A stretch of 41,860 nucleotides of DNA from Coneutiohabitans thermophilus. GTDB lineage: Bacteria; Zhuqueibacterota; Zhuqueibacteria; Zhuqueibacterales; Zhuqueibacteraceae. A program made the position numbers and the translations under genes. The stretch covers positions 1-41,860 of the forward strand of contig JAPDQY010000028.1 in NCBI GenBank assembly GCA_034505235.1. The letters are read 5' to 3'. A model generated the notes under the pieces. It worked only from the letters and a program-made list of their open reading frames with translations. It made no database searches and had not been told where the DNA came from. Every line of letters starts with the position of its first letter. Positions within the stretch are counted from its first letter, which is position 1. Below, piece by piece: positions 1-7,331 of the stretch.

Positions 1-611
1 CCGGCGGAGGCCCAGCCAATGATCATGCTGCTGTGACACAGCTCACAGCGCATGGAGAAACCCGCTTCCCGGTGGTTGGGATTGGTGGTCGCCTCGTAAT
101 CCTGGCGATGGCACACGCCGCACTGCAGCGGGAGATTGATGAACTGGCTGGTGCCCTGGCGGGTGTGGCAATTCTCGCAGGCGACGCGCTGGTGCAGGCC
201 GAGCAGCGGAAAGCGCGAGGCTTGATGCACCGCATTCATCCTGGAGAATTCCCGCCAGCCTTGAAAGGTGTGGCAGCGGGTGCAATCCCTGCCGAGCGTG
301 CCGTCGTGCACATCCTCGTGGCAGGCGGTGCATTCGCGTGACGCACCAGTGAATTTCAGCGAACTGTGGCAGCGTTTGCAATCCACCGTGGCATGCTGCC
401 CCGCCAGCGCAAAGCCGGTGGTCTCATGTTTGAACTTGAGATCGAGACGCAACGGCGACCAGGCCCTGGCCGTGTGGCAATCACTGCAGGGGAGATTGAT
501 TTTGCCGTGCGGTTGATTCACCGTGGCAACCTGCGCTCCGGCCTCCAGGCCAAGCCCCAAGCCCGCGATCACCAGCCAGCGGGGGGCAAGCCTCCAGCTC
601 AACGATGACAT
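1..611 (-). CDS. Multihaem c-type cytochrome, 3' end outside window
   Basis: The frame is open from ATG at 611 to the left edge, so only the N-terminal ~203 residues are visible. It begins with a signal peptide (positively charged start, Leu/Gly-rich core, AGAQ cleavage region) and then shows seven CxxCH haem c sites: CSDCH, CKRCH, CTACH, CTRCH, CENCH, CGVCH and CELCH. The repeat pattern F-x-L-x-G-x-H-x-x-V-x-C-x-x-CH is the same as in the upstream cytochrome, so the two are paralogues. The extra conserved His residues are probable distal haem ligands. The start overlaps the stop of the upstream gene by 13 bases, which suggests translational coupling. The product should be exported and matured by the Ccm system encoded at 12-15.5 kb. 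The full haem number and any C-terminal anchor are unknown. Confidence 0.88.
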   Translation of the reverse strand, partial: MSSLSWRLAPRWLVIAGLGLGLEAGAQVATVNQPHGKINLPCSDCHTARAWSPLRLDLKFKHETTGFALAGQHATVDCKRCHSSLKFTGASRECTACHEDVHDGTLGRDCTRCHTFQGWREFSRMNAVHQASRFPLLGLHQRVACENCHTRQGTSQFINLPLQCGVCHRQDYEATTNPNHREAGFSMRCELCHSSMIIGWASA

Positions 612-2350
612 GCAGCGCACTCCTGCTTGATTGGTTTGTATTTGATGACACTGGTGCGATCCGCCAGCCTGACGGGAAGATGGCATCGTTCACATGCCAC
701 CCGCGCGTGCGCGCCCTCGAGTTTGAACGAGCTGTCGCGATTGTGAACGAAGGCCAGATCCTGCCATTGTGAAGTTTTGTGGCATTTCTCGCAGCGCACT
801 TCCTCCGCCTTGCCGAACTGGCCGTGATGAACATCGTCATGACAACCCTGACAGCGCAGCGGCCGCGGCCGATAGCGCACGCGTTCAGTGACCGCCGGCC
901 CGGCGCGAACCAGCCGAACGGGCGTGGCATCCGCCTTCATTTCCGTCACGATTTTTTCCCGCGGATGGCAGTCGTTGCACGCCACCCGCTGATGCGCGCC
1001 GGTCAGGGCAAAACGTGCACTGGCATGATCGAACGTGGTCTGCCGCCAGCTCTCGTTGCGATGGCAGCTCTCGCAGCCGCCGCTGGCGACACGCGGCGCG
1101 AACTGGCCGCCATGCACGTCTTCATGGCAGGCCGGGCAGCGTTGCTCGGGAAACACAAAAAGCAATTTCCCGGCCAGCGCGCCGGCAGTTTGGCGGACGT
1201 GACACAGACCGCAGGGCGTCGCGAGATGCGCGCCGGCCAATGGAAAAGCCGTTTGCTGATGCCGCGCCAGCGTGAATTGCGAGGGCGTGAAGCCCGCCAC
1301 CGTGTGGCAACTCTCGCACCCGCCGCGATCCGGCCGCCGTGCAAACTGGCCGGCATGCGCATCCTGATGGCAATCACGACAGAAGGCGTGGGCGATTTTT
1401 TTCTTGAAATTGCCGCCGGTATGGCAGCGTTCGCATGCCACGCTCTGATGACGCCCGCGCAGGGGAAAATCGGTCAGATCATGATTAAAGGCGCCTGCGG
1501 CAATTTTCTTCCAGTTGGCGGTGTTGTGACACCGGCTGCAATCATTGCCGAATTCGCCGCGATGGGGATCCTGATGGCAGGGCGTGCAATTCGCGAAGGT
1601 CAGACCGGTATATTGCACGAAGGCAGCCGTGGTCTCCCGTCCCACCCGGGTGGCCGCCGCTTTCTCCACATGACATTTGCCGCACGCCACCTGGCGGTGT
1701 GCACCGGTGAGTTGGAATTTCGCCCGATCATGCGAGAAATGGGGCGCCGGCTTCCAACCGTTGAAATCATGACACTGCTCGCACTGCGAAGCAAGCTGGC
1801 CGCGATGTTCATCGCCATGGCAGGGCAGGCAGGCCGGGGTCAAGCCCAGGAAGGTCTTGCGCAACTGCACATTGGGATCATCGGCAAATTTTTCCTGAAT
1901 GTTTTCCGGCCGATGACAATCGCGGCAGGCGACTTTGGCGTGCCGTCCCTGCAAAACATAACCAGCCTGGCGATGATCGAAATTCGCTTCACCCTGTGGC
2001 CACACGATCAACTCGAAATCCACGCCATTGTGCTCGCTGTGGCAATGTCCACAGGACTGTTCGGCAGAGGCCGGGCCGGACAACTGCGCGGCGGTGACCG
2101 TGGGATGATAACCGCGTTTGGCCTGCAACCGTCGCGCGATCGCCACATGGCATGTCAGGCATTTGGCATTGCTCATGCGCTCGCCGATCTCGTGACAGGA
2201 CAGACACTTGGTCATGCCTTCGAGTTGCTTATGTGGCCGCGCGAGCGGTCCCGGTGAAATCTGAGCAAATGTTGCACTCGCCGCGAGCGCAAAAAATGCG
2301 CACAGAGCCCAAACCAGCCAGTGGTGGACTTTGACAAAAAGACCGGGCAG
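599..2350 (-). CDS. 20-haem c-type cytochrome, exported
   Basis: I count 20 CxxCH motifs in about 583 residues (first CLSCH, last CAACH at the very C-terminus). They sit in repeated units of roughly 70 residues: F-x-H-x(4)-F-x-L-x-G-x-H-x-x-VAC-x-x-CH, then C-x-x-CH-x-D-x-H-x-G-x-F and another CxxCH. This is the pattern of long multihaem electron-transfer cytochromes. A hydrophobic signal segment (WLVWALCAFFALAASATFAQ) precedes the first haem. The start is uncertain. The frame stays open upstream to a GTG at 2506, but no ATG, GTG or TTG lies at the right distance before the signal peptide. An AGGAG lies 8 nt before a CTG at 2350. An ATG at 2358 is out of frame by one base across the A5 run at 2336-2340. 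It overlaps the next cytochrome gene and is divergent from the flavoprotein gene. Confidence 0.88.
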   Translation of the reverse strand: MPGLFVKVHHWLVWALCAFFALAASATFAQISPGPLARPHKQLEGMTKCLSCHEIGERMSNAKCLTCHVAIARRLQAKRGYHPTVTAAQLSGPASAEQSCGHCHSEHNGVDFELIVWPQGEANFDHRQAGYVLQGRHAKVACRDCHRPENIQEKFADDPNVQLRKTFLGLTPACLPCHGDEHRGQLASQCEQCHDFNGWKPAPHFSHDRAKFQLTGAHRQVACGKCHVEKAAATRVGRETTAAFVQYTGLTFANCTPCHQDPHRGEFGNDCSRCHNTANWKKIAAGAFNHDLTDFPLRGRHQSVACERCHTGGNFKKKIAHAFCRDCHQDAHAGQFARRPDRGGCESCHTVAGFTPSQFTLARHQQTAFPLAGAHLATPCGLCHVRQTAGALAGKLLFVFPEQRCPACHEDVHGGQFAPRVASGGCESCHRNESWRQTTFDHASARFALTGAHQRVACNDCHPREKIVTEMKADATPVRLVRAGPAVTERVRYRPRPLRCQGCHDDVHHGQFGKAEEVRCEKCHKTSQWQDLAFVHNRDSSFKLEGAHARVACERCHLPVRLADRTSVIKYKPIKQECAACHR

Positions 2351-2529
2351 GCTGTCATCTCCTCTTATTAATTCACAATTCAACTCCCTCTGTGAAAAAT
2401 CTCCAGCGAGGCCCTGAACGTAGTCAAAGATAATGCCAGCTCGAGTGGTTTTGATTTTGCAGAACTGAGCGCCATCATGTGGGATCCTCCCGCATCTTGG
2501 GCGCACACAAGGCCAAGCAACCCCATTTT

Positions 2530-2545
2530 TGTAATTTCGATTACA
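2530..2545. promoter_or_regulatory. Inverted repeat in divergent intergenic region, possible operator
   Basis: TGTAAT-TTCG-ATTACA is a perfect 6+6 inverted repeat lying 15 nt before the flavoprotein start and in the gap shared with the cytochrome operon. Its size and symmetry suit a dimeric regulator of the broad CRP/FNR type, but it is not an exact match to either consensus. It could also be a small hairpin with a TTCG loop. Confidence 0.35.
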
Positions 2546-2559
2546 TCACGGTGAGCAAT

Positions 2560-3867
2560 ATGGAGCTTCTCTTCATCTTCGCGTGGACCGTCTTTGTCGT
2601 GGCATGGCAGCTACACCGGCGCTGGCAGCGCGACCGGCGCAATCAAGCCCGTCTCGAACAAAACCGGCGCGAGGACATCAAAGTGCCGCCCTCGCTGCAT
2701 CCTTTTATCGATCCGGAGCGCTGTATCGGCTGCGGCAGTTGTGTGACTGCCTGCCCGGAGGGGGAAGTGTTGGGCCTGGTGCTTATGAAAGCCGCGCTCC
2801 TGCAACCTGATCATTGCGTCGGCCACGGCCGCTGCGAAGCCGCCTGTCCGGTCGGGGCCATCACGCTGGTGCTCGGCGCCGAAGACAACGGCGTGGAGGT
2901 GCCGGTGACGGATGAGAATTTTCAGACGCGCGTACCCGGCGTTTATGTGGTGGGAGAGTTGGGCGGTATTGGCTTGATTCGCAATGCCATGCTGCAGGGC
3001 CTGCAATGCGTGGAGGCCATCGCGGCCCGGCCACGCCGCCCCGGCGCCCACTATGATGTGATCATCGTGGGTGCCGGCCCGGCCGGCCTGGCCGCCACAC
3101 TGCAGGCCGCAGCGAAGGGGCTGCGTTACTTGACCCTCGAACAAAACGACATCGGCGGAACCATTCTGAAGTATCCGCGCAACAAAATCGTCATGACTGC
3201 GCCGCTCGCTTTGCCCGGCTACGGCAAGATTCATTTCCATGACGTGCGCAAGGAGGAGCTGCTGGCAGAGTGGGAAAAAATCATCGCCAAGACCGGCATC
3301 TCGATCCAGGTGAGAAAGCGGGTCGAACAGGTGGTGCGGCACGACGAACTGCTGGAGGTTTTTGCCGGCGGAGAACATTACACCGCCCCTCACCTGGTTT
3401 TGGCGCTGGGCCGGCGCGGCATTGCCCGCCGCCTCGAGGTTCCCGGTGAGCATTTGCCCAAAGTGCGCTATGAACTCGATGACCCGCGCGCGTTCGCCCA
3501 TCGCGACTGTCTGGTGGTGGGCGGCGGCGACAGCGCACTGGAATGCGTCCTGATGCTGGTCGAAGCCGGCGCACGTGTCTCCTGGTCCTATCGCCAGCGC
3601 AACATCTCGCGCGCCAAGGCGCGCAACCGTGAGGCGGTCACCGCAGCGGTGCGCCGCGGAGAGATCCGGGCTTTCCTGCCCAGCGTGGTGAAGGAGATTA
3701 CCACCGCCGCGGTGGTGCTCGATCTCGAGGGCGCCGACAAAGTCATTCCCAATGATGCCGTCTTCATCATGGCCGGCGGTGTCCTGCCGTTTGAATTTCT
3801 GAAAACGATCGGCATTGAAATGCGCACGCTCCATGGCGAACCTGTTCCCAGCCGGAGGGCCGCGTGA
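2560..3867 (+). CDS. Ferredoxin-domain FAD/NAD(P)-dependent oxidoreductase, membrane-anchored
   Basis: Residues 1-20 form one N-terminal hydrophobic segment. Two ferredoxin-type cluster sites follow: CIGCGSCVTACP (about 55-66) and CVGHGRCEAACP (about 86-97), where the second Cys is replaced by His. Next comes VPGVYVVGELGG (about 105-116), which resembles the FAD-closing motif normally found at the C-terminus of thioredoxin-reductase-like enzymes. Only then comes the FAD Rossmann motif GAGPAG (about 161-166), followed by the NAD(P) motif GGGDSALE. No CxxC redox disulfide is visible, so it is closer to YpdA-like flavoproteins than to true thioredoxin reductase. ATG 2560 is preferred over upstream starts because GGTGAG lies 4 nt before it. 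It overlaps the cytochrome b gene by GTGA. Likely role (inference): passing electrons between NAD(P)H or a ferredoxin and the membrane or cytochrome partners. Confidence 0.82.
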   Translation: MELLFIFAWTVFVVAWQLHRRWQRDRRNQARLEQNRREDIKVPPSLHPFIDPERCIGCGSCVTACPEGEVLGLVLMKAALLQPDHCVGHGRCEAACPVGAITLVLGAEDNGVEVPVTDENFQTRVPGVYVVGELGGIGLIRNAMLQGLQCVEAIAARPRRPGAHYDVIIVGAGPAGLAATLQAAAKGLRYLTLEQNDIGGTILKYPRNKIVMTAPLALPGYGKIHFHDVRKEELLAEWEKIIAKTGISIQVRKRVEQVVRHDELLEVFAGGEHYTAPHLVLALGRRGIARRLEVPGEHLPKVRYELDDPRAFAHRDCLVVGGGDSALECVLMLVEAGARVSWSYRQRNISRAKARNREAVTAAVRRGEIRAFLPSVVKEITTAAVVLDLEGADKVIPNDAVFIMAGGVLPFEFLKTIGIEMRTLHGEPVPSRRAA

Positions 3868-4784
3868 ACGCACAGGAGTTGCAAGTTTCTCCTCCCTCTG
3901 CCTGGGCGCACCAGCCGGGGCGGAAAAAGCCGCGCCGCGAGCTGCAGGCCCATGGCCTTTTTGTGCTGATCTTTCTGACCGCCTTCGTCTTCTTCGCCGT
4001 TTTGCGCTATGGCGGCGGCTATTATCTCACCGCCATGATACAACGGCCGCTGCACCCCCTGCATGCCCTGCTCAAGCCCAGTGGCGTGATCGGCCAGGGC
4101 TTAGGCGTGGCCGGCGGCATCCTGTGTTTTTTGACGCTGCTCTATCCCTTGCGCAAACGCTGGCGCCGGCTGGCCAATTGGGGCACGCCGCGCCGCTGGT
4201 TTCACTTTCACGTCTATTGCGGCATCGCCGGGCCGCTGTTCGCCACGCTGCACACTGCCTTCAAGTTCGGCGGGCTGGCTTCGATTTGCTACTATGCGAT
4301 GATGATCGTGATGGCCAGCGGCTTCGTGGGGCGTTTTCTCTTTGCCCTGCTGCCGCGCAATCAACGCGGCGTCCTGCTCTCGTTGCAGGAAATCGATGCG
4401 GAAATTCTCTCGCTGCAGCGTGCGCTGGCCGCTGCCGGCTTGAACGCCGAACATTTTCGCGTGCATGCCTTTCGGCAACCCGGCCGCCCGGTTCGCCTCG
4501 GCTGGCTGCAAGTGCTGCAACTGTGGCGCCGGCGCCGGCAGGAATTGCGTCACTGGCACCGGCGTTTGACGGTCTCGAATCTTGCCGCCGCACGCCGCCG
4601 CAGCCTGCTGGCTTTGCTCTCCCGCAAATTTTTTCTTGAAAGCAGCCGCCTCACCCTGGATTTGACCGCCCGTGCCTTCTCTCTCTGGCATGCCTTCCAC
4701 CTGCCCTTCACCTATTTGATGTTCCTCACCCTCATCATTCACGTGAGTCTGGCGCTGTTGCTGGGCTACACTTGGATCTTTTGA
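3864..4784 (+). CDS. Membrane cytochrome b-like protein
   Basis: 306 residues with a GTG start that overlaps the preceding TGA (GTGA). Hydrophobic helices are visible at about 31-50, 74-94, 116-135, 137-160 and 276-305. His114, His116 and His130 cluster around helix 3 (WFHFHVYCG ... LFATLHT), and two more His sit at the start and inside the last helix (WHAFHLPF, LIIHVSLAL). This is the pattern of a b-type haem membrane protein in the cytochrome b561 / ferric-reductase-like class. A basic, Leu-rich cytoplasmic-looking stretch (about 165-270) lies between helices 4 and 5. Coupled translation with the flavoprotein suggests one complex that moves electrons through the membrane to the divergently encoded cytochromes c. 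The exact family was not identified. Confidence 0.75.
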   Translation: MNAQELQVSPPSAWAHQPGRKKPRRELQAHGLFVLIFLTAFVFFAVLRYGGGYYLTAMIQRPLHPLHALLKPSGVIGQGLGVAGGILCFLTLLYPLRKRWRRLANWGTPRRWFHFHVYCGIAGPLFATLHTAFKFGGLASICYYAMMIVMASGFVGRFLFALLPRNQRGVLLSLQEIDAEILSLQRALAAAGLNAEHFRVHAFRQPGRPVRLGWLQVLQLWRRRRQELRHWHRRLTVSNLAAARRRSLLALLSRKFFLESSRLTLDLTARAFSLWHAFHLPFTYLMFLTLIIHVSLALLLGYTWIF

Positions 4785-4912
4785 TGACGGCCTTCCAGGA
4801 CTGCAACTTTGAATCGAATTCTGCGGCACGGACAATATTGCTTCAGAGTCGGTGTGTATCTATCGCTGCCGTGGGAGGTACGCTGTTGCCTCCAAAGGCA
4901 TGCTCTCATCCT

Positions 4913-4984
4913 TGTCATCCCGCGGGAGCTTGTGAGCAACTTGGAACCGTGCCCAGTTCTTCACCGCATCCCTGCAGGATGACA
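4913..4984. repeat. Long imperfect palindrome (REP/MITE-like)
   Basis: The ends TGTCATCC (4913-4920) and GGATGACA (4977-4984) are perfect inverted copies. The inner 29 nt (4934-4962) is palindromic about the same centre near 4948, with about 20 of 29 positions matching its own reverse complement. One centre for both arms means a single 72-nt foldback. It lies in the 246-nt gap after the cytochrome b gene. A second short hairpin, CCACCTG-6 nt-CAGGTGG, follows at 5003-5022. No coding potential. Confidence 0.55.
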
Positions 4985-5030
4985 GTGCCGGGCGGAGATA
5001 TGCCACCTGAAGCAACAGGTGGGTTGCCGC

Positions 5031-5747
5031 TCATGCACTGGCGCACGGCACAGAGCGCACCCAGCAGCCGAAGTGTTTCAACTCTTCCATGCGGCAGGAC
5101 CAGACCAACTCGCCGTTCCACAAAGTCATGTCCGGGCAGCCATCGCACATGTTCTGCAAACCAGTGGGCACAAAATCCACCGGCTGGATGATCATGATGG
5201 ATTGATAGTGCAAGCCCTTGAACAGCCGCAGCGGATTGCTGAGCACCGCGCCGAGATAATGGCCGGCCGCACTGCGCACGCCGTGGTCGATCAGCGCGAG
5301 CAGCAGCATCGCCCGGCCCAGGTTGGTGTGCCCCGGTTTGTGGTGCAGGTGAAATAGCGGCTCCGGCTCAGGTGATGCATCGTCTGAATCGTTTCCATGA
5401 ATCTGGAGCCGACGTAGCCGTAGATTTTTCCCGGCGAACCCTGGCGCCCGCTGAGCAGCCATTTGAAGGAATCTGGCTTTTCTGTTCCATTCAAATAGGC
5501 GCAAGGCGTAAACTCAGGAAAGCGCTTCCGGATCTCGGCAACGACCTCCGTTGATTTCAAATCAACCTTGCGCGCCTTCGTCTCCGAGTAGGCCAGCACG
5601 CCCAAATCGATTCTTCGTCCGCCCGCATACCACTCGAATGGAAGCTCGGGCACCGCGGCGCGAAACAGAATGAACACCATCACCTGCACGATGTCGATGT
5701 GTTTGGCGGCCCACTCGACCAGCTCCGGCGTATGAGCCAGCGTGTCT
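5031..5747 (-). pseudogene. 3' remnant of a radical-SAM-type gene, frameshifted
   Basis: Two overlapping minus-strand frames read as one protein. Frame one (5747 to about 5350) holds YLNGTEKPDSFKWLLSG and KIYGYVGSRFMETIQT. Frame two (about 5350 to 5031) holds LHYQSIMIIQPVDF, NMCDGCPDMTLWNG and LVWSCRMEEL. From memory these are typical of the C-terminal half of a radical SAM subfamily with an extra Cys-rich site (CDGCPD...C). The frame changes around 5325-5360. The N-terminal half, where the CxxxCxxC radical SAM cluster would be, is absent because the gene ends exactly at the left end of the IS element. The gene is therefore both truncated and frameshifted. The family call is moderately certain; the broken state is clear. 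Confidence 0.7.
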
Positions 5748-7017
5748 TGAAGCGCACCCATAAAGTTGGACACTCTTGCTAAAGAATACCTGAATAGGCT
5801 ATATTGGTCCAACCCAAGGGAGCACGATCATGTCAAAGAATCGCAGAAACTTTACCCCTTCTTTCAAGGCCCAGGTTGTGCTGGAAGTCCTTAGCGGTGT
5901 CAGGTCCGCTGCCGAGGTTTGCCGGGAGTACCAGATCAACCCTCAGCTTTTCAGTCAGTGGAAAAGTCATTTGCTGAACAATGCCGCCAGCCTTTTTGAT
6001 GGCGCCACCCGTCGCAGTGCGGAACAAGCCCGGATCGAAGAGCTGGAAAGAGTGCTGGGGCAAAAAACTCTGGAAGCTGAGATTTTAAAAAAAGCCTCGA
6101 ACATTTTGCAAACACATCTCACCAGAAGCGGGAGGTCGTGATGAAGTTGATTGCAGACCATCCCGTGGAGACGGTTTGCCGGGCGCTAGATTTTCCCCGG
6201 AGCAGTGTTTATTACCGGAGCAAAGAGCCAGATGAAAGCCGCCTCAAAAAGGCGATCTTGGAGTTGGCAACGACGTGGCCAACCTATGGCTATCGTCGCC
6301 TCACCGCCATGCTCCAGCGACAGAACTGGTGCGTCAACCGCAAGCGTGTGCTTCGCCTCATGCGGGAAGAAATGGGCTTATTACGCGCCAAAAAGCCCAA
6401 GAAGAAGCGAACAACAAACAGCGTGCATTCTCTCACCCCCGCTATTCAAACCTGGTCGCAGAACTCACTGTGGCTCGTCCCGATCAGGTTTGGGTGGCGG
6501 ACATCACCTACATTCGGTTGCGTCATGGGTTTGTTTATCTCGCGGTGATTCTCGACGTCTACACGCGCGCGATCCGCGGCTGGCATGTGGGACGCAGCCT
6601 TGATCTGAGTCTGACGCTTTCTGCGCTGCGCCAGGCCTTGTCAAAGGGCACGCCGGAGATTCATCACTCCGATCTGGGCATTCAGTATAGCGCCCCGGCA
6701 TACATCGATGTTCTGCGCGCCGCCGGCGCCGACATCAGCATGGCGGAAGTTGGCCAGCCGACACAGAACGGTTACGCCGAGCGCGTGATCCGAACCATCA
6801 AGGAGGAAGAGGTTGATTTGTCTGACTATCAAGACTACCACCAGGCACGCCAACAAATCAAAAAATTCCTCGAAGAGGTTTGCAACAAAAAACGAATTCA
6901 CTCGGCTTTAGGCTATTTGACTCCGATCGAATTCGAAAACCAGTGGAACAAACAAAACCGCAGTCAAAGTTCCTTAACAAAGGCCGTTTTTGTATCCAAA
7001 AAATGGGGTGCACTACA
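5748..7017 (+). mobile_element. IS3-family insertion sequence, inactivated
   Basis: The element is about 1270 bp with orfA and orfB in the usual IS3 order. The proposed ends start TGAAGCGCACCC (left, 5748) and, on the other strand, TGTAGTGCACCC (right, ending 7017); 17 of 26 terminal bases match, including GCACCC and TTGGA. The 3 bases outside each end (TCT and ACA) do not match, so no target duplication is visible. The two flanks belong to different broken genes, which fits an adjacent deletion or recombination between copies. The orfB frame runs 10 nt past the proposed right end, so that boundary carries some doubt. Confidence 0.8.
5830..6141 (+). CDS. IS3-family transposase OrfA
   Basis: 103 residues. 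The N-terminal half is the helix-turn-helix of IS3 OrfA (FTPSFKAQVVLEVLSG ... EVCREYQINPQLFSQWK). The C-terminal part has a leucine-zipper-like heptad pattern (IEELERVLGQKTLEAEILKK) used for oligomerisation with OrfAB. The stop TGA overlaps the ATG of orfB (TGATG), and GGAGG sits 5 nt before that ATG, so orfB can be translated from its own start. The frame looks intact, but the element as a whole is probably immobile because orfB is broken. Confidence 0.88.
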   Translation: MSKNRRNFTPSFKAQVVLEVLSGVRSAAEVCREYQINPQLFSQWKSHLLNNAASLFDGATRRSAEQARIEELERVLGQKTLEAEILKKASNILQTHLTRSGRS

Positions 7018-7027
7018 ACACTTTTAG
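6141..7027 (+). pseudogene. IS3-family transposase OrfB, frameshifted
   Basis: The first frame (6141 to about 6420) gives the N-terminal HTH_21-like region (YGYRRLTAMLQRQNW, VLRLMREEMGLLRAKKPKKK). The second frame (about 6430-7027) gives the rve catalytic core: VWVADITYI with the first Asp, HHSDLGIQYS with the second Asp, and NGYAERVIRTIKEEEVDL with the catalytic Glu. The switch between frames lies at about 6415-6440 and equals a one-base loss. IS3 programmed frameshifting occurs between orfA and orfB, not inside orfB, so this is damage. The stop codon lies in flanking DNA beyond the proposed right end. Confidence 0.82.
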
Positions 7028-7331
7028 TTGTTGATATTACGAACTTTCTGGTTTTCGGATAGACTCTGAGCCAAACGCTATTATTGGTCAAGTCCCGGCT
7101 CACGTAAACCGACCCAGAGCGACCCTGGTCATACCAATAGACTTCACCCTGGTCACCTTCAGTGAAATACTTGCTGACATCCCAAGTCCGGTCTTTGCCC
7201 AGCGGTCCAATATCATCGCCAGCCGTTTGCTCCGGTGCATTGACAGCCACTTCAATGGACGCTTGCGTGGGCTTGTCACTGCACGCAAAGAGCGCGACCA
7301 CAACGAGCAAAAGCAAGCCAATCTGTTTCAT
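6858..7331 (-). pseudogene. Small lipoprotein gene, 3' end replaced by IS sequence
   Basis: The ATG at 7331 follows a G-rich ribosome site (GGGGGG, 4 nt away). The product starts MKQIGLLLLVVVALFAC, a clear lipoprotein signal with lipobox LFAC, then an acidic soluble segment (DRTWDVSKYFTEGDQGEVYWYD, tail VWLRVYPKTRKFVIS). Native sequence stops at 7018. The remaining ~50 codons to the stop at 6858 are the antisense of the transposase gene and have no meaning as protein. The family is not recognised. Because the first ~105 residues are intact, a shortened chimeric lipoprotein could still be made. Confidence 0.6.

Noticed and set aside
779..2257. 492-codon plus-strand open frame opposite the 20-haem cytochrome
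   Set aside because: It is the antisense shadow of a high-GC gene: no family motif and Met/Ala/His-rich composition, while the minus strand shows 20 CxxCH sites.
5830..6548. Programmed frameshift in the IS3 transposase
   Set aside because: The disturbance lies inside orfB, while IS3-type programmed shifting joins orfA to orfB; orfB also has its own ribosome site and start.
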